Shown here piece after piece: positions 42,401-57,400 of a stretch of DNA of 64,000 nucleotides. The DNA is from Mactromeris polynyma (taxonomy: Eukaryota > Mollusca > Bivalvia > Venerida > Mactridae): assembly GCA_032209605.1 (NCBI GenBank), contig JASFXZ010000026.1:7936001-8000000 (forward strand). Reading direction: 5' to 3'. The position numbers and the translations under genes are program-made. Position 1 is the first letter of the stretch. Each line of letters opens with the position of its first letter. Under the pieces are notes generated by a model. It searched no databases. It had not been told where the DNA came from and was given only the letters and a program-made list of their open reading frames with translations.

Positions 42401-45400
42401 GCTCTATAGTGCGTTTTTTTAATGTAACCAAGTAGTAGGGAGTAGGCATGCAACCTGCTAAATTTGCTCCCACCAAACTTGTTAAATTGTGAACACTGCT
42501 TGCATTCTACAGACTCAAAAACTAGATATCATATAACCATGGGGCATTATTCATGTTATAATACATGTAAGAAAATAAGAGATGTATTATAGTTGTATCC
42601 TTAATACACATACACTAGTTAACTAGTTTGCAGTTTAACTGTAGGATTGAAAAAAATACATGGTAATAGTATACCGTAGAGACAACTGTTGCAGCACCAC
42701 CAAGTTGATAGTTATAGAGTGCATCACTAGATCCTGGTATTGTCCCAACATCAAGAAAGAACTTAACATTTGATTTGTCATCTTCAGCATCTACTGCTAT
42801 TTCAAAGGCAGGGTCAGTGTAATCTCGGTTGACAAGCTGTTGTACTTCACATTCTGGAAGTGATCTTTTTTGCCTCTAAAAATAATATTTTAAGTTTCAC
42901 TGGAGGTTATTTCTGTACGAAAACATATAATTCCCCCACAAAGAACTTGTGAAGTGGAGTTAGGTGCTCTTACAAAAGGGACAATATGACCATATGTCAC
43001 CTGAGTCGCCAAGCATAAGTTAGAAAAGAATGATATCAACACTGACATAAACAAACCTTGAAATACCCTTTTTAAAGAAAACACATTCAGACTAGGGATG
43101 AGACAATACGATCATCACATGATACGATATGTATCGATAAAACTGGATGATGATAAGGTATGTTCAGATAAGACACTTAAATTCAAAACAAAAATAACAC
43201 ACAGAGAAACCAGAATACATTGTATCAATAATTGTTTCCAAAATGTATCATTGAATTATTTGCTCGTTCCCATGCTCACAGACTATCCTGCCATCCTTTA
43301 CGTACACTGGCTTTCCAAAGAAATATCTGTGTCTGATCATGGGAAGGAAAACAATATGCACATTAATGATTGATTTAACATACAAATATATCAGGATAAC
43401 CTTTACTTGTTTTGTTGATCTAACCCGACATACAGTTATTTAATGGGCCCAATAACATGTATATGTCAAATGAACTGCCAGAAAGTAGTTGAGTTTTCCA
43501 AGACTGTGTAACTATGAAAACCGTGTTCCAGTTTCGATTTTGATTAATGATTTCCTTCTTTTAAGTAGTTTTGAAACATTTCATGATTTGTCTAGCAAGT
43601 TTTTTACCGAATTAGGGGATTAATGTTTTGAAACTGGAAACAAATTGAGATAAACTATTCACTTTTTAAAAGCAAATACAGTCAGCATGAACAATAGGGA
43701 GTAGGGAGAGATGTTAATCTATGAATACATTTTTTCTGACAAGGATTTTTAAAATTTGATATTGTGGCATAGTTCTTTTTTACATCAAATGACCCCTTCT
43801 CAAATTATACTTGCATTTAATAAAAACAAACATTCTCAACAGGATTTATGCAGCTCAAGTAGAAAATGTGGCCTATACAGTGTTAACTCGGAGTTTTAAG
43901 ATTTAACTGTTTGACCTAGCTTAGCTTACCCACAGTACATAGTCTCACAGTTCATTTGCATTTCATTCAGATTAACATTTAGCTCAGGTTTCATGATGTT
44001 CATGCCGCAATTGAGGCCTCTAGAGAATCCTAGAGTATTTGACCATGTGACCCGGTTTTTGACCCCACATTACCCAGTAGCAATCTTGAATTGCAATTTA
44101 TTGAAATAAACATTCTGATGAAGGTTCATGTAATTTATAATAGAACAAAATGTTGTTTATACGTATAGTATCCAAAAGGGTTTTTATGATATAGTCCTGA
44201 GACCTAGTTTGTAACCCAACTGAATCCAGAGTACCAGACTTGAATATTTGTGATTCATTTAGACAAACATTCTGATCAAGTTTAGATGTTGTTGAACATT
44301 TAGCCTCTATAGAGTCCACAGTGATTTTACTGAATTTCTCCCAAGTAATTTAGTATCAAGTCTGACCACGATAGTGTTTTATCAGGATTGGGCCAAAGTT
44401 GTGACCTACACTGTCCACAAACTAACTGTGGATGTACGATAGACGCCTTGATGACGGACATTCAATGATCCTAAAAGCTTACCATGAAAACTTTGTACTC
44501 AATAGTGTTCTAAAACATGTATGTTGTGGCATGGAAAATGTGGTATTTTGACAAAGTTGATAATTATTATACGTACTGAACTGATGGAAATTCAAAGGCC
44601 CAAAACTCCTACAAGAAGGTGCATCACAAATTGCTTTTTGAGCACATATTCACATTATTACTAATCAACTGTGAAAGTTTATTTTGTTTGAAGAAAACGG
44701 CCTTGAAATAAATGAGCCATTTAAAACACAGCCTATGAAACCTTGAATACTCTATTGAACGATAAAAACATCTAAGGGTCATAACTACTAAATAATGATC
44801 AGCATCATAAATCCGTTCCTTCTTGAAAATGTTCACATCCGTATTAATCTTCTGTATGTTTCAAAGAAATCCTACAGCAATAATGGAGGAGTGTCACAGT
44901 GCTCGTAAAAGGTTAGCATTATTTAGTTTTGATTTGTACTGAAAGCAGTACTTTTTTTTAAAACTCGGGCAATGTAATACTATTTTTAAATGCTTATTGA
45001 TGCTGAACCCTGTCTCAGGAATCTACTGAGACTGGGTTCTGCATCAAGAACAAGCATTTTAAAATGGTACTACAATGCCACAATTTTGAAAATCAATTAT
45101 TGCTTTTAGTACAAACAAACAATAATGACAACACTCACTTATGGCTGCATATCGGAAAACTACATCGCTTCACTTCGCTGATCTCAAATACGGGGAAGCC
45201 CGAGTGTTTGGAGGCAGTAAAATTATATACATGGATGTTTCTCAAGTTTCACTATGAACACAACATTAGTTTTTATCATACAGACATTATGTAAATATAT
45301 ATGATGATACCCATAAACTAACTAACAACTGGCATAGTAAAGTACACGTTCCAATTTGTACATGGAATAACCGTTTATGTTGTCGATGGCACGAGAAATG

Positions 45401-48400
45401 GAGCAGATCATTTGATAATATGGTACTAACATGAGATAACACGTCGATTGCTTATGACCTTTTATTAGTGAAAAATGTAACAGCTCTGAACATGTATTTA
45501 GTCTCCGTAAATCCCTGGCTTACCTTTGCCTTAGTAGCTGCATAAATAGCCGGAGGTGAATCATCAGGTTCTTTCGTGGACACGTCTATAAGCTTTTTTT
45601 TAATGTTGGGACCTTCCCAACTCCAAAGATTCATTTTAAACAGTGTTACTTTGATGGTTTTAAAATATAAATTAATTTCTAGCGTCACAAGAGCGTGTAA
45701 CGAGAACCTTACTGGGTTTAATTCCAGGTCCATTCTGAGCCTAAAATTACAAAAAAATATTACGTTGACATTTTTTGCTTTCTATCAAATTCAGCAACAT
45801 GCAAACTGTGGTTTAGTGGATAAAGTGCTGGCCACTTAACCCAGATGTATGGGTACCAACTCCGCACAGGTCATAACCGCATCATTTAAGACATCAGAAC
45901 AAGGTTAATGAAGGGAACTGAAGTGTGACATAAGACTAATGTTTCTATCATAATTGAGCTTAACTCTTTCCTGCATAGCCATATAGTCTGTTTATCTACA
46001 TTATCCTGATAGTAAACTGATCACATAGCCTACATTATCCCCATACATGGTACCTAACAAGTGTCAGTCTGACATTTTAAATTGAAACAAGAGCTATCAT
46101 TGAATATGATGAATACCCCTATATACGGCATTGACATAGTAACTGTAAACATGTCAATGATAGGCTTTAGACAGTTGAAGCATAGAAAAGAAGAGTAACC
46201 ACTGAGAAACAATTATATTATTACATGTATGTTGTTGTTAGTTTGTCATAGGAATAGCTTGTTAATTCTAAGACAGTGTAAATTGAACAGTAAAACTAAA
46301 ACATACGTGATGAACTGTAGATGCTGTGTATTAACATCATACACAGTTTAGCAGACACAATACAAAATTGATTGCTGATGTCACTTTGCCCTGAATTACT
46401 GAAAGTTCTAGGGGTAAATTACTTACGATACATCAAGAGGAAATTTGTTGAAACCAATTTCAACAGAGGTTGGGAATTTTGTGTCCAAGATAACGCCTTC
46501 TAATTGCAGTTTTACGTACAAGATCATACCAACAGACAATGATCCATACGCTGTCACTCCACCGTAAGGGATGGCTGTAGCAAATGCTGCCATACTGAGA
46601 AGTTTCCCTCCAAATTGAACATCCAATCCATAATAACCACTTGCACCAAATTCTGGAAGAATAGACAGATCAGACCTTGATGTTATTAAACTGAATTTGA
46701 AAACCAGTTGCAAAATGCAGTCCTTTCATTAGTCAATGTTCAGACTATACAAAGAAAGAACCAATCAGATGTTTGAGTGTGGAGACTTGATTGATGGCAA
46801 TTATCAAAACTACTGGGACTGTAATGGTTTGGCATATTATGGTTATAAAAAAATATTTTGTCCTAAAAAGGAACGCTCTTTACTCTTTTTATGCTTATTT
46901 TATGAACATTGACTACTACGGCGGAATTACGTTGTCCCATATAAAAACATTGACATTATTTGAAAATGTAAACATTACTTATAATGCACCAAACATAAAT
47001 AATACATTTGAATGAGTACATACCAAATACAACTTCAATGATGCCTCCAATGGATATACCATATCTCTTTGGCTTAAATAGTTGTGTATTCTTCCTAGGC
47101 AATTCAAACCTTCCTTTTAATGTTGTATCAAATGCTTCAAATGCATTGTCAAGTAACTCGGAGGAAAAGTTCTCTATAACTTCTGCAAACTGGTAAAAAA
47201 GTAAACAAACGTTTATAGAAAAAACATACATTTTGCTGTAAACTTGATTTCCATTTATTACCAATGCGTTTTTAAGAATATTTGTGTACTACAGGAATAT
47301 TTAGACAAGTAGAACTATTGACGATGTCCAAGAAAACTACAACAACAACGCATTATAGTTTGTGTTAGTAGTTGAATCACTCATTTATATACACCTCTGA
47401 CCTTTACCACAGTCAGTTTGGAAAACAAGAACAGACAGAAAAAAGGTTAACAGTACTGGTCAATAATATACAAAAGCAGTGCTTTTTGCAGCAATATATC
47501 ATATTTTGAAAGTTTACAAGGCAACATTAGTACTTTAGTTTCAGGGCAACTTAATAGTTAAACATCAGATTATTAGGATGTCAACAAATTTGTGTTTGTG
47601 ACACTGTTTGTTAGTTATAATAGTAGCTACACATTTTGAAAAATATAAAAAGAAACATCGTTCTAGTTATTTAGTAGAATGTAATGAAGTCTATTTTGAG
47701 AAGGTCCGTGTGTTAGATAAACTATATTGCAGGGTAATGCAAAAACACTGATACATATCAAGTTTGATGCTAAAACACAATAATGAAAATAGCAGAAAAA
47801 ACATTTCCTATTTTTGGTAATGTTGACCTTGGCCTTGAATGGAACAATCCAAAAAGCAATCCCAAACAAGCCCTTCACAAGCTCTTACTATACACAACGT
47901 AAGGCGTAAATATGATAAAAGAAAGTTATTTGCCGGAAACCGATTTGTTCTTTTTAGTATGAGTGGCCCTGACCTTGGACCTAACGTCTCCACCAGTAAA
48001 CCCAAGCGAGCGCTTCACATTCTCTTATTATACACCAAGTTATGAGTAATTGTGATGAATGAAACTCAATTATTCACCAGAAATTTAATTGCTGTTGTTT
48101 ACTGTTGAGCCTGGTCGTTGATGGAACGGACCAAAAAGCAATCCCTAGATAGCTTCACATGTACTTACTTGTGTACTATATTTCAGGTTTGGTGTGAATT
48201 CGACAAACAAAAATCGAGTTATTCACTGGAAACTGATGTTCTTTTTTAGGAAGGATGACCTTGATCTTGGACCGAACGGCCACAAAAGCAATCCAAAACG
48301 AGTTATTCAAATGTTCTTACTATATACCAAGTTTGGTGTGTACGAAACTCAAGTTATTTGCCGGGAACCAATATTCTATGTTTAGTAATGGTGACCTTGA

Positions 48401-51400
48401 TCTTGGACCAAAAAGCCACAAAATCAATCCTAAGCGAGCTCTTAATATGTTCTTACTAAACAAATATGGTGTGAATACAATTAATACAACGAACGAAACT
48501 CGAGTAATTGTCCATAAACTCTCGGAAACTGCCCACACAACAACATCACTATCCTAATAACTCGGCTTTCCTTGAAAAATCAAGATACGCAAAGTAATAT
48601 TTGATGATGATTTTGACGGATGTCAACATCAATTCAAATTAACAGCAATTAAAACAGGTTAATTTCAATATTGAATATTAAAATGGATGTATTAATGATA
48701 AAACAATCAGTAATATCCACAACATATAGAACCTGCTGTATGACATTTAATTTGTTTAAGCTGTATTTAATAACTAATCAAGAGTTCTTGAATTACGGAC
48801 ATTTTACCCGTCTACAGACAATTTTATAACATAAAGATTACCTGCCCAAACTAAATCCTACTTTAAATACTTACTCATACAATTAACATGAAATATTAAG
48901 TCTGTAAAAACTAAAATTAAGCATTTACTGACCTAAATATGAAACATAACAAGTTTACTTTTAAGTAGGTATAACACTGAACAATATAGACATAATCCAT
49001 TACCTCAAGTTACAACTAAAATATGTAAAAAACAAACAATAATAGCAAAATATTCAAAACATACATAGAACAATAGTCATATGTCTATTTAAATTCAACG
49101 GACTTCTTGTAAGCTGACTGAAATTATCGACTCATTTTATTTATTTCTGCAGAGGAATTTTCAGACAGAATCATTCAATTAAGAACCATATTCCATCTGG
49201 CCAAGGTGAGGTCACTTGAGTTCACCATGTTAGTGCCTATGTAACAACCATACTGTTTTACTCCATAGCCTTTATGATATTTACTGTGTACAGAGTCAAA
49301 ACTGTTAACATGTGTCATTTATATAGCGCATAAGTATCTCTGAAACGTTTCTTAAAATTATTGAATAATTGTCAATGAAATCCCTAAAACCTCATGTATC
49401 CATATCTAACTGATTCTCAAAACAGTTCAGAACGTTTTCGAGTCTGACTTTAAAGAATGTTTTCGAGCTACATGTATATATCGATGGAGCATGTGTGAGT
49501 TTGATTGGGCTAATTCAGAGAGGAGAGCGGATTGATGGCATCACAGTAAGTGATATTGTTGTAAGTGGAGTTTACTGTAGATGCATTTCAAGTACAGGGA
49601 CTCACCAGACACCGAGCAAGATCTATGAAATTTGTCACTAGGTCTTTGATCTGCAGTGGGTCAACTTTATTCTTCTGCAGCATAGCTTCAAGATCCCCGA
49701 TAGTCATTTCAGCAATGTGGTTACCCAGAATGTGTGCCCCTGCTTTAGAAAGTCCTTTGCCAACAACAAACAACGAATCTGCTCTACCAACTATATCGTC
49801 TTCTGCATCAAACATGGCAAATATTTTGTCACCTTAAATAGAATAGCATGCATAAGTTGTTGCCCAGGTGATCACGACATACTGCATTAAGCGTATAAAG
49901 TACAGTTGCTACATTTTTCAAACATCTTTTCATACATTTAGCAATTTAATGACACAAATGTAATACTTTATTTATCTTACATATAGTAAATACTTATTTT
50001 ATTTGTAAATTCCTTCACTTCTACCCAACTACACCAATCACCCGATACTAGTATTACATATTTGTTACACATTTTCTCGTATGAACGCCTGCATAGCACT
50101 TAGCCTATGGACAAACCATATAATTTCAAAGATGAAAGGTATAACTCTCAAACAGTATGCATAAAATATCATATTTTTAAATAATAGCATAATAAGAGAA
50201 AGTTCGTAGTGAATATGAATGTTCTAAAAAGAGACCAACTTATTATAGGCAATATGCTGAGAAAATCTAAATCCTGAGTATGGTATTTTAGTTGCATCAA
50301 TAATATACACAAATGACAATGTTTTCGAAGTTATGTTATTATGATTCGGAACTTTCAAAAATGGTAGAGTTACTCAATGAAATATTCATATTGGAGATGT
50401 TGCAAAATAACATTTCTTGCATTCCAGCCTGGGATCTTATAATGATGTCACATAACAGTGGTTTTTTTGGAGAATTCGTAAATTCATACCTTACTACAAT
50501 AAAAAGTCCATAAAACGTTATTTGTTTCATGCAGTTTTATTCTTTATTGCTTACTAAAGTTACGCAACCAAAATAACCAAACACTGGGTTGGTGGGCTAA
50601 CGGTAATAATGAGATCTGCAATTACACACAATCTTGATATTTCTATCTGCATCAGAAACAATGGAACGATTCTTCAAATCGTTAAAGTTTTTGTACACAG
50701 TGTTTGAAGTCACATGTAACAACAAAACAAAATGTTAATGGCATGGTTTTTCGTGGCAATGTTGATCTGTGATAGTAATAATTTGTAACTGAATACATTT
50801 TGTGAGTTTATTTATTTCGCATTTTCATTCATTATTCCTGTGAAAGATATCTTGAAAGAACCACAATGACAATAATACTGTTCACTTTAACTTTTTTTAT
50901 GTTTATTCTTAACATATAATGTTGATTGATATGGCTTTACAAAATCATACATCCTGTTTTACTGACGTATTTCTTCATTTTGCATTGCCATATAAATTGT
51001 ACATTTTATGGTGAAATAAATCGATCTATCTCATATTAAAACAAATTGACCAAAACCGAATAAACCAGTACCTCCTTCAATACTGACACTGACTGATCCA
51101 AAACCTTCTGTATGCTGTATAGTAAGTGGATTGTTCGCTCCTAAGGCCTTATAAACTGTTGAATAACTCGATGATTTGTCTGCTTCTTCAAGCTTAGTTA
51201 CAATAAAGTTTTTGACACGTTCATCAATCTATAATATAGGATAATAGGATATAAGGAATGTAAACAATACATATTGCAGTTTCCATGTTTGATATAAAAC
51301 AAGTGGAACTGCATGTGTATCAAAACTGAGTTCCACTAGTCTTGCACCAAAACCACGAGCTGTGCAAACTTCAAAGAAAATAGTTCCAAAATTAAGAAGA

Positions 51401-54400
51401 GAATAAAGTGTTAACTAAAGCTATTACAGAAAATAATACCCATCCAATATGGCTCTATCTGATGCAATATTATGTTATAAATTCCTCGAAATTTTGTCAA
51501 GGGCCAAAAGCTTTGAAATACTTGGAAATCCTGAAAACGAGTTATGCACATGTGTATCGTAAGTTTATATCACTGGACAGAAATCAGAGATACAATGAGT
51601 TTAGTGGACACTTGTTGAAAAACATGACAAGGTTGTGAAATATATAGAATCTGTATCATTATATACATATTAATGACCAACCTCAGCTGCTTTTATTTTT
51701 TCCAAATATTCTTTAATATCTGCGCTAGATGCACCGGCATCTATTAGCTTTTGAATTGTCTCTGTAACTGTGTCCTTGGCATTTGAAAATAAATCACTGA
51801 AATGATGATAAAATTAATAAATACGATCATTTTATAGAATTAATACATGTCCTTATGTTATTTCAAGTACAATTATACTGGGGTATAGGAAACGCAGGTC
51901 TCATATTTACACCAGACTATCGAAAAATAGAGTGCTGCGTAAATATAACACTACTCCCCAGTATAATTTGTACTTGAAATTATATAACCAATAAGAAGCT
52001 TTGATCCTGAGACATAGCCCATCAAGTTGGCTCAGTCAGTACAGCGCTGAAATGCCAAAAGGGAGACTGAATATTCGAACCATGAGTAAGGTGTGTACTC
52101 TCCATAATAACATTGATTGAATGTCGATTTTCCTTCTTCCCTGTCAGATGCTTGCAGAACAGGTTGGAACTGGTTGGTAACCCAGGAGGAAGACTGGTTA
52201 GGTCAACTGATTACCGTATATGATTAAAATAGTGTTGACAATGGTGTAAAACTTCAACAAACGACACACTATACAGAGGCTTTAAACAAAGCGCATTTAT
52301 TATTTAAAACTTGTAGGCTTAGCATATAGTGTAACTTTATTACATACAACTATTTAGGAAGGCGACACAAAGATGCGAAGAGAACAAAATAGAACAAAGT
52401 CAATCTAATTATTAATAACGCTACCATATTAATTGTTACAGTAAAATACTTGTTTGATAAATTTCAACTAAACTACCTAATGCTTCGTTTTTTCCGTCTT
52501 CCTGAGCATGTGGGAGTTTTCAACTTTTGTTGACTGAATATAGGGTATTTCCCACACCCGTAATTGTCTACACTTGTACCAGTACATAATGTAACATTCA
52601 TACTTCCAATATAGTTAGCATCTGATGGTTCAATATCTACATCGACTGTAATTGCTTCAGCTACTTTTCCGGTAAATGAGTCTATCGAAATAAATAAGCC
52701 AAACACATTCAAATAGTATTTTAAAGATAATTTGTAGGGGTGTCATTAATAGCCACGAGTGTAGTACCTGTATACAGAGTAAAATGTATCAACAATATAT
52801 TGGCTGATTGATATTTGATAGAAAAGTATAGAAAATTAAGAATCAAAAGATCTGAATTCGTGTTCACCCCAGTGATACTACATAAACAGTGTTTGAACAC
52901 CCATAATGCTCCCGAATATCTTGTTTTGAAACCTCTTATACAATGGGGCCAGCAATGTGTTCAGTCTTTAGGCAACCATTGTGATAACAAAAACATACAA
53001 ATGCATGATGAAGAAACAGATGATAATAATGGCGGACACTATGCAGGCATAAACTTCCTGTAATTACTAGATGGTAAACAAAGCAGAGTATGGATATTCA
53101 AAATGCCGCATCGAAAGTGGAGTGAATTTTTTTGTATTGGCATCATTTCTACGATGACAACCTTATGATCTGCAGTATAATATTACAAACAACCTTATGA
53201 TAGGGTAGCCTGATTTGTCAACTAACATTATTATCAATCCTTTCACAAATATGCTTACAAAGCATTGAAGGTCACAATGTCATAGAACACTTTGAACTAG
53301 AGTCACACATTTAGGAAATGACAAACATGGTAGAATATGTATTATGCATAAGAAGGTAAGTGTATAATTCATGGGATATGTGTGAGCAAAGACATTATTG
53401 GTGCTATCTACACTTCTTAAACAAATGAGACCGTGCTCAATGTGATGTGTAGCTTGTAGCCGGATGCTCTGTGGCAATTTCATAATAAACGATTTATACC
53501 TCGTGAAGAAGATAAGGTTTTCGTCCATGTTTTCCTTTCAATTTTTATGTCCACGAGTGATTTACATTCTAAGTCAATCTTGAGAAGCATGTTCCTTAAC
53601 TCATCTCCGAAATAAAAACCAACACAACATGATATTGCTGAACAATCACTGCTAATATGACATGTATCTTTCAAATGCTTAGGCAGCTGGAACTGTGTAG
53701 TTGTGCATCCTAAAAAATAGGAGTGCATAATTCATAGAATATATACTGAAATGTACCTGCAATTTGCTCAAGACATATATTTTGTGTACATGATTCTTTT
53801 TTAGAAACATATATCTAAACATTGACCCCAGCAGCCATACATGCAATTCAAGATAATGTTTTCATACAGTATTTGCTATTCACCATGCTGGATGACAATA
53901 TATTAATCCGAATTAATGCTAATGAATATACATTCCAAAATAAATGCTTCCTTTTGAAACACTAGTTCATCTGCCTGTACAGCAATGTAACATAATATAA
54001 GAACCAGGTTCTTTGAAAACCTTGTAAATACAAAATGTAACAGTGACAAATATATAACGAAAGCATAGCGGTCCAGGGGTAAAACACCTGAATCCTGATA
54101 TATTGGTCCCGAGTTTGAATCCCACACGGAATAAGTTTAAAATAAAGACTTCAGTACCCCTTAATTAGACACAAGTTCAGGTTAGGAACACAGGAAGCAG
54201 TAATTGAGCGTGATGAATATGAGGTATAAATTCATTTCACAATCTGAGTTTTAACAATATATCACTTATATGTACCTGCAGTTGTGTCGGGTTCGCAGGA
54301 AGGGTTCTTCCAGAAGTCATATGATATTCCTACAAACATTATCATTTACAATAATCAAACCAGAATAAAGTACACGTAGTAAGTATCAATTTTCATTTGT

Positions 54401-57400
54401 TTACTTAGAAAATAATACTGCAATCATAATCCAAATGTAAACATGTTTCCATTTAGTTCTATGCCAACACAAATGAAATAAATAAAAACAAAATATTTCT
54501 GACATACCCTGAATACAAGGCCTGCTGCTACACTGAGGCAAACGAAGACCCGCCTTTGTCAGAATGACCTTACATTATATATTGGCCTGACTGGACACAC
54601 AAAAGCCATGTTTTGATGGACATGCGATATTTAAACAACAGGGCAAAGATAGCCCAAAATCAATCCCCTGTTTACCAAAAAAGTATATGGAGGATTTTCT
54701 TTGATTTGACTCTGCGACCTATGTTTTTAATCAATATTGAACATGTCATACATTACATTAAGACATATATTTTAGGAGGTTTCATGTCGTTCAGGGAGAA
54801 AATGCAACAGTAAGAGTGTCGCAAAGGTTTCGTAATTATTTGACCATCTGACCTACTTTTTGAATACACATGATTCAGTATTTAACATGTCTGACTTGCA
54901 TGTTATTCAGTCAAACATTACGATGAGTTTCTCTTCTTTAGATTAAAAAAGAAGCCTCAATAGAGTCCATGAGAATGTTCTATGACCCCGTGACCTTAAT
55001 TTCGAAACACAATTTCATTTAGAAAATTATTCTGACACAATTTTATGTAGTTAAGGAAGAGCACGCGACCTCTAGAGAATACACAGTATGCTTATCCATG
55101 ATTTGACCCAGTGATCTAGAGTTTGCCCCATGGGACACAGTACTGAACTTGACTTCCATTGTATTAATACATACGTTCGTATGAAAGTTCATGAACGTTG
55201 ACTAGAACATGTGTGGCATCTAAAACGTCCACAAGGATTTTTTGTGATTTAGCTGCGTGACCTAGTTGTTGGCCCCATGTGACTCAGTATTAAACTTGAC
55301 TTCCATTTTATTTAGCAAAACAACCTGGTGACATTCCATGTAGATCAACAGAAAATGTAGCCCCTAAATAGACTACGAGGATTTTCTATGATTCGACCTA
55401 CTTTTTCCATCAAACCTGATCAAGATTTTGCTGAGGCAAACTTTTGAGCATTTTTTATTATTATTTTGCCATACATGTAATTATGACCTCATGAACAAAC
55501 ATAATGCAGCCAGACGGCCTGAAGATATATGCCAGACAACGGACAAGAACTATCTTAAAACTACATTATGCTCAGTTGAGCTAAACATCTCATAATAGCC
55601 ATTACTATAGGTCACAACTACGGGATTATTTAAGAAAAAACAACGATTATATTCCTAATATTTTATAAATTTACCAACCATAGTATGTTTCTCTTCCATC
55701 ACTATCAGTAACATTTTCACAGCGTGGGTAACCAATCTTCTCATTTGTAGCAAGGGTAACATCATATTCACATGGTCCTGATGATTCATAACAAACTTCT
55801 ATGTAAGCATCCAGGACGAATTCCTTGTCTGTTCTGACATTATTGATCATAAAACTGAAACAATCATTTGTACATACATTGTCATTAGTAAACATGTTTA
55901 AATGATACTGTTCAAAATCACTGCTAAAAAACTTGAAACTGATCTGAGAATAACTACATTGAATACATCATAAACAATCTTCATTTTTAAAATCCATTAT
56001 GAGCTTCTGTGACCTATTCATGCAGAAGACCAAAACCGTTTATACAACTTTGAAAGATGATCACCAAATGCATTTTAGGAGGAGGTGCCGTTTAATGGTG
56101 CTGCACGATGGACAGTCAACGACCCTAATAATTCACCATAGTGTGCTAAAACACACATATTTGACCATACTGCCAATTTATCCATAGTGTGTTTATTTTG
56201 TTTATTTTGTAAGGGACCAATGTATTTGAACATCGGAATGTTGTGCTCCCTCTCTCGAGTGACATCATACATAGACAGGCAAGTCAGGAGTTTTTGTTGT
56301 AGAGAGGGAGTTGATGCAGTTAGGTAACGGATCGCAAATTGGCAGCTGCATAATATGCATGCTTTAGTACTCAGACATGTACACACAAAATATCAGTTAA
56401 TATTTTACGTCATATAAATGTAATTCCTGCCCAGATATTATCAAATTAATGCACGAATGTCCCAACAAGAGATTACTTGTGTGGTTACTATATTGTTGTT
56501 TGAGCCATATACGAGAAACTAGAGATGTGTCCACAAAATTTACTCAATCAAGGAGTATAACTCTGCTTTTACTTAATGAATGTAATCGAAAAGACTAAGG
56601 GAGAACTTTCATTTGATTACTATGCTACGGATGAATTCTTGTTACTTTTTGAGATATGAATGACACAGGCTTTGTTGACGAGTTGAAGGAAAGACTGACT
56701 GATCGTGGACTAGGGCAAGTGCTTCCCAGATATGGAAGCAAAGGTACCGATTGTTCACTATAGCTAACTATCTATTCGTAAACACGGACATACTCACAAA
56801 TGGGTGCAGAATGGCACAAATTGGAATAAGTTTAGATACTAACCTGAGCTCAATCACACCTTTCAGTGACAGGACATGCATCTGACCTATAAAATATAAA
56901 ATCACATTAATGTACATATCTGTGTTGAATATGATACAACTTCCAAATAGAGCACTATGGACATTTGTTCTATATTGAAAGAACACCACATAATAAAACA
57001 GTCATTTCAACTAAAGGTATTTCCCAACTCAGTCAGGAGACCTGATTCAAAACACAAATCCTGCCTACCCCGATTAGCAGTTAAAAACCAGATTTGAAGA
57101 ATTTTTTTTAAATTTTGTGAGTAAAAGAAGAATAACTTTACATTTTAACTATCAGTGATGTGAACTAAGTCATCGCACATGTTATCATCCCTGAACATTG
57201 TCATGTTTTTGTCAAACAGGGCCCCCAATTAAAACGTCGATAATTTCCCCCTGTCCACTGGGCAAGTCATGCATACTCTTTTAATCCAATTAGTAACCTC
57301 ATTGAACAGAAATTGTTTGAAAACATCGTTTAGTGGCTATTTAATTACCGTAATCGACTCTCGTCGTCCTCAGAAATAAGATAACACCAGCATCTCAAGG

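Noticed and set aside
48255..48557. Plus-strand ORF of 100 codons
   Set aside because: It lies wholly in a five-unit degenerate tandem repeat and shares its sequence between units.
52017..54130. Functional tRNA genes
   Set aside because: A- and B-box-like words are present but acceptor stems do not pair and SINE-like tails follow.
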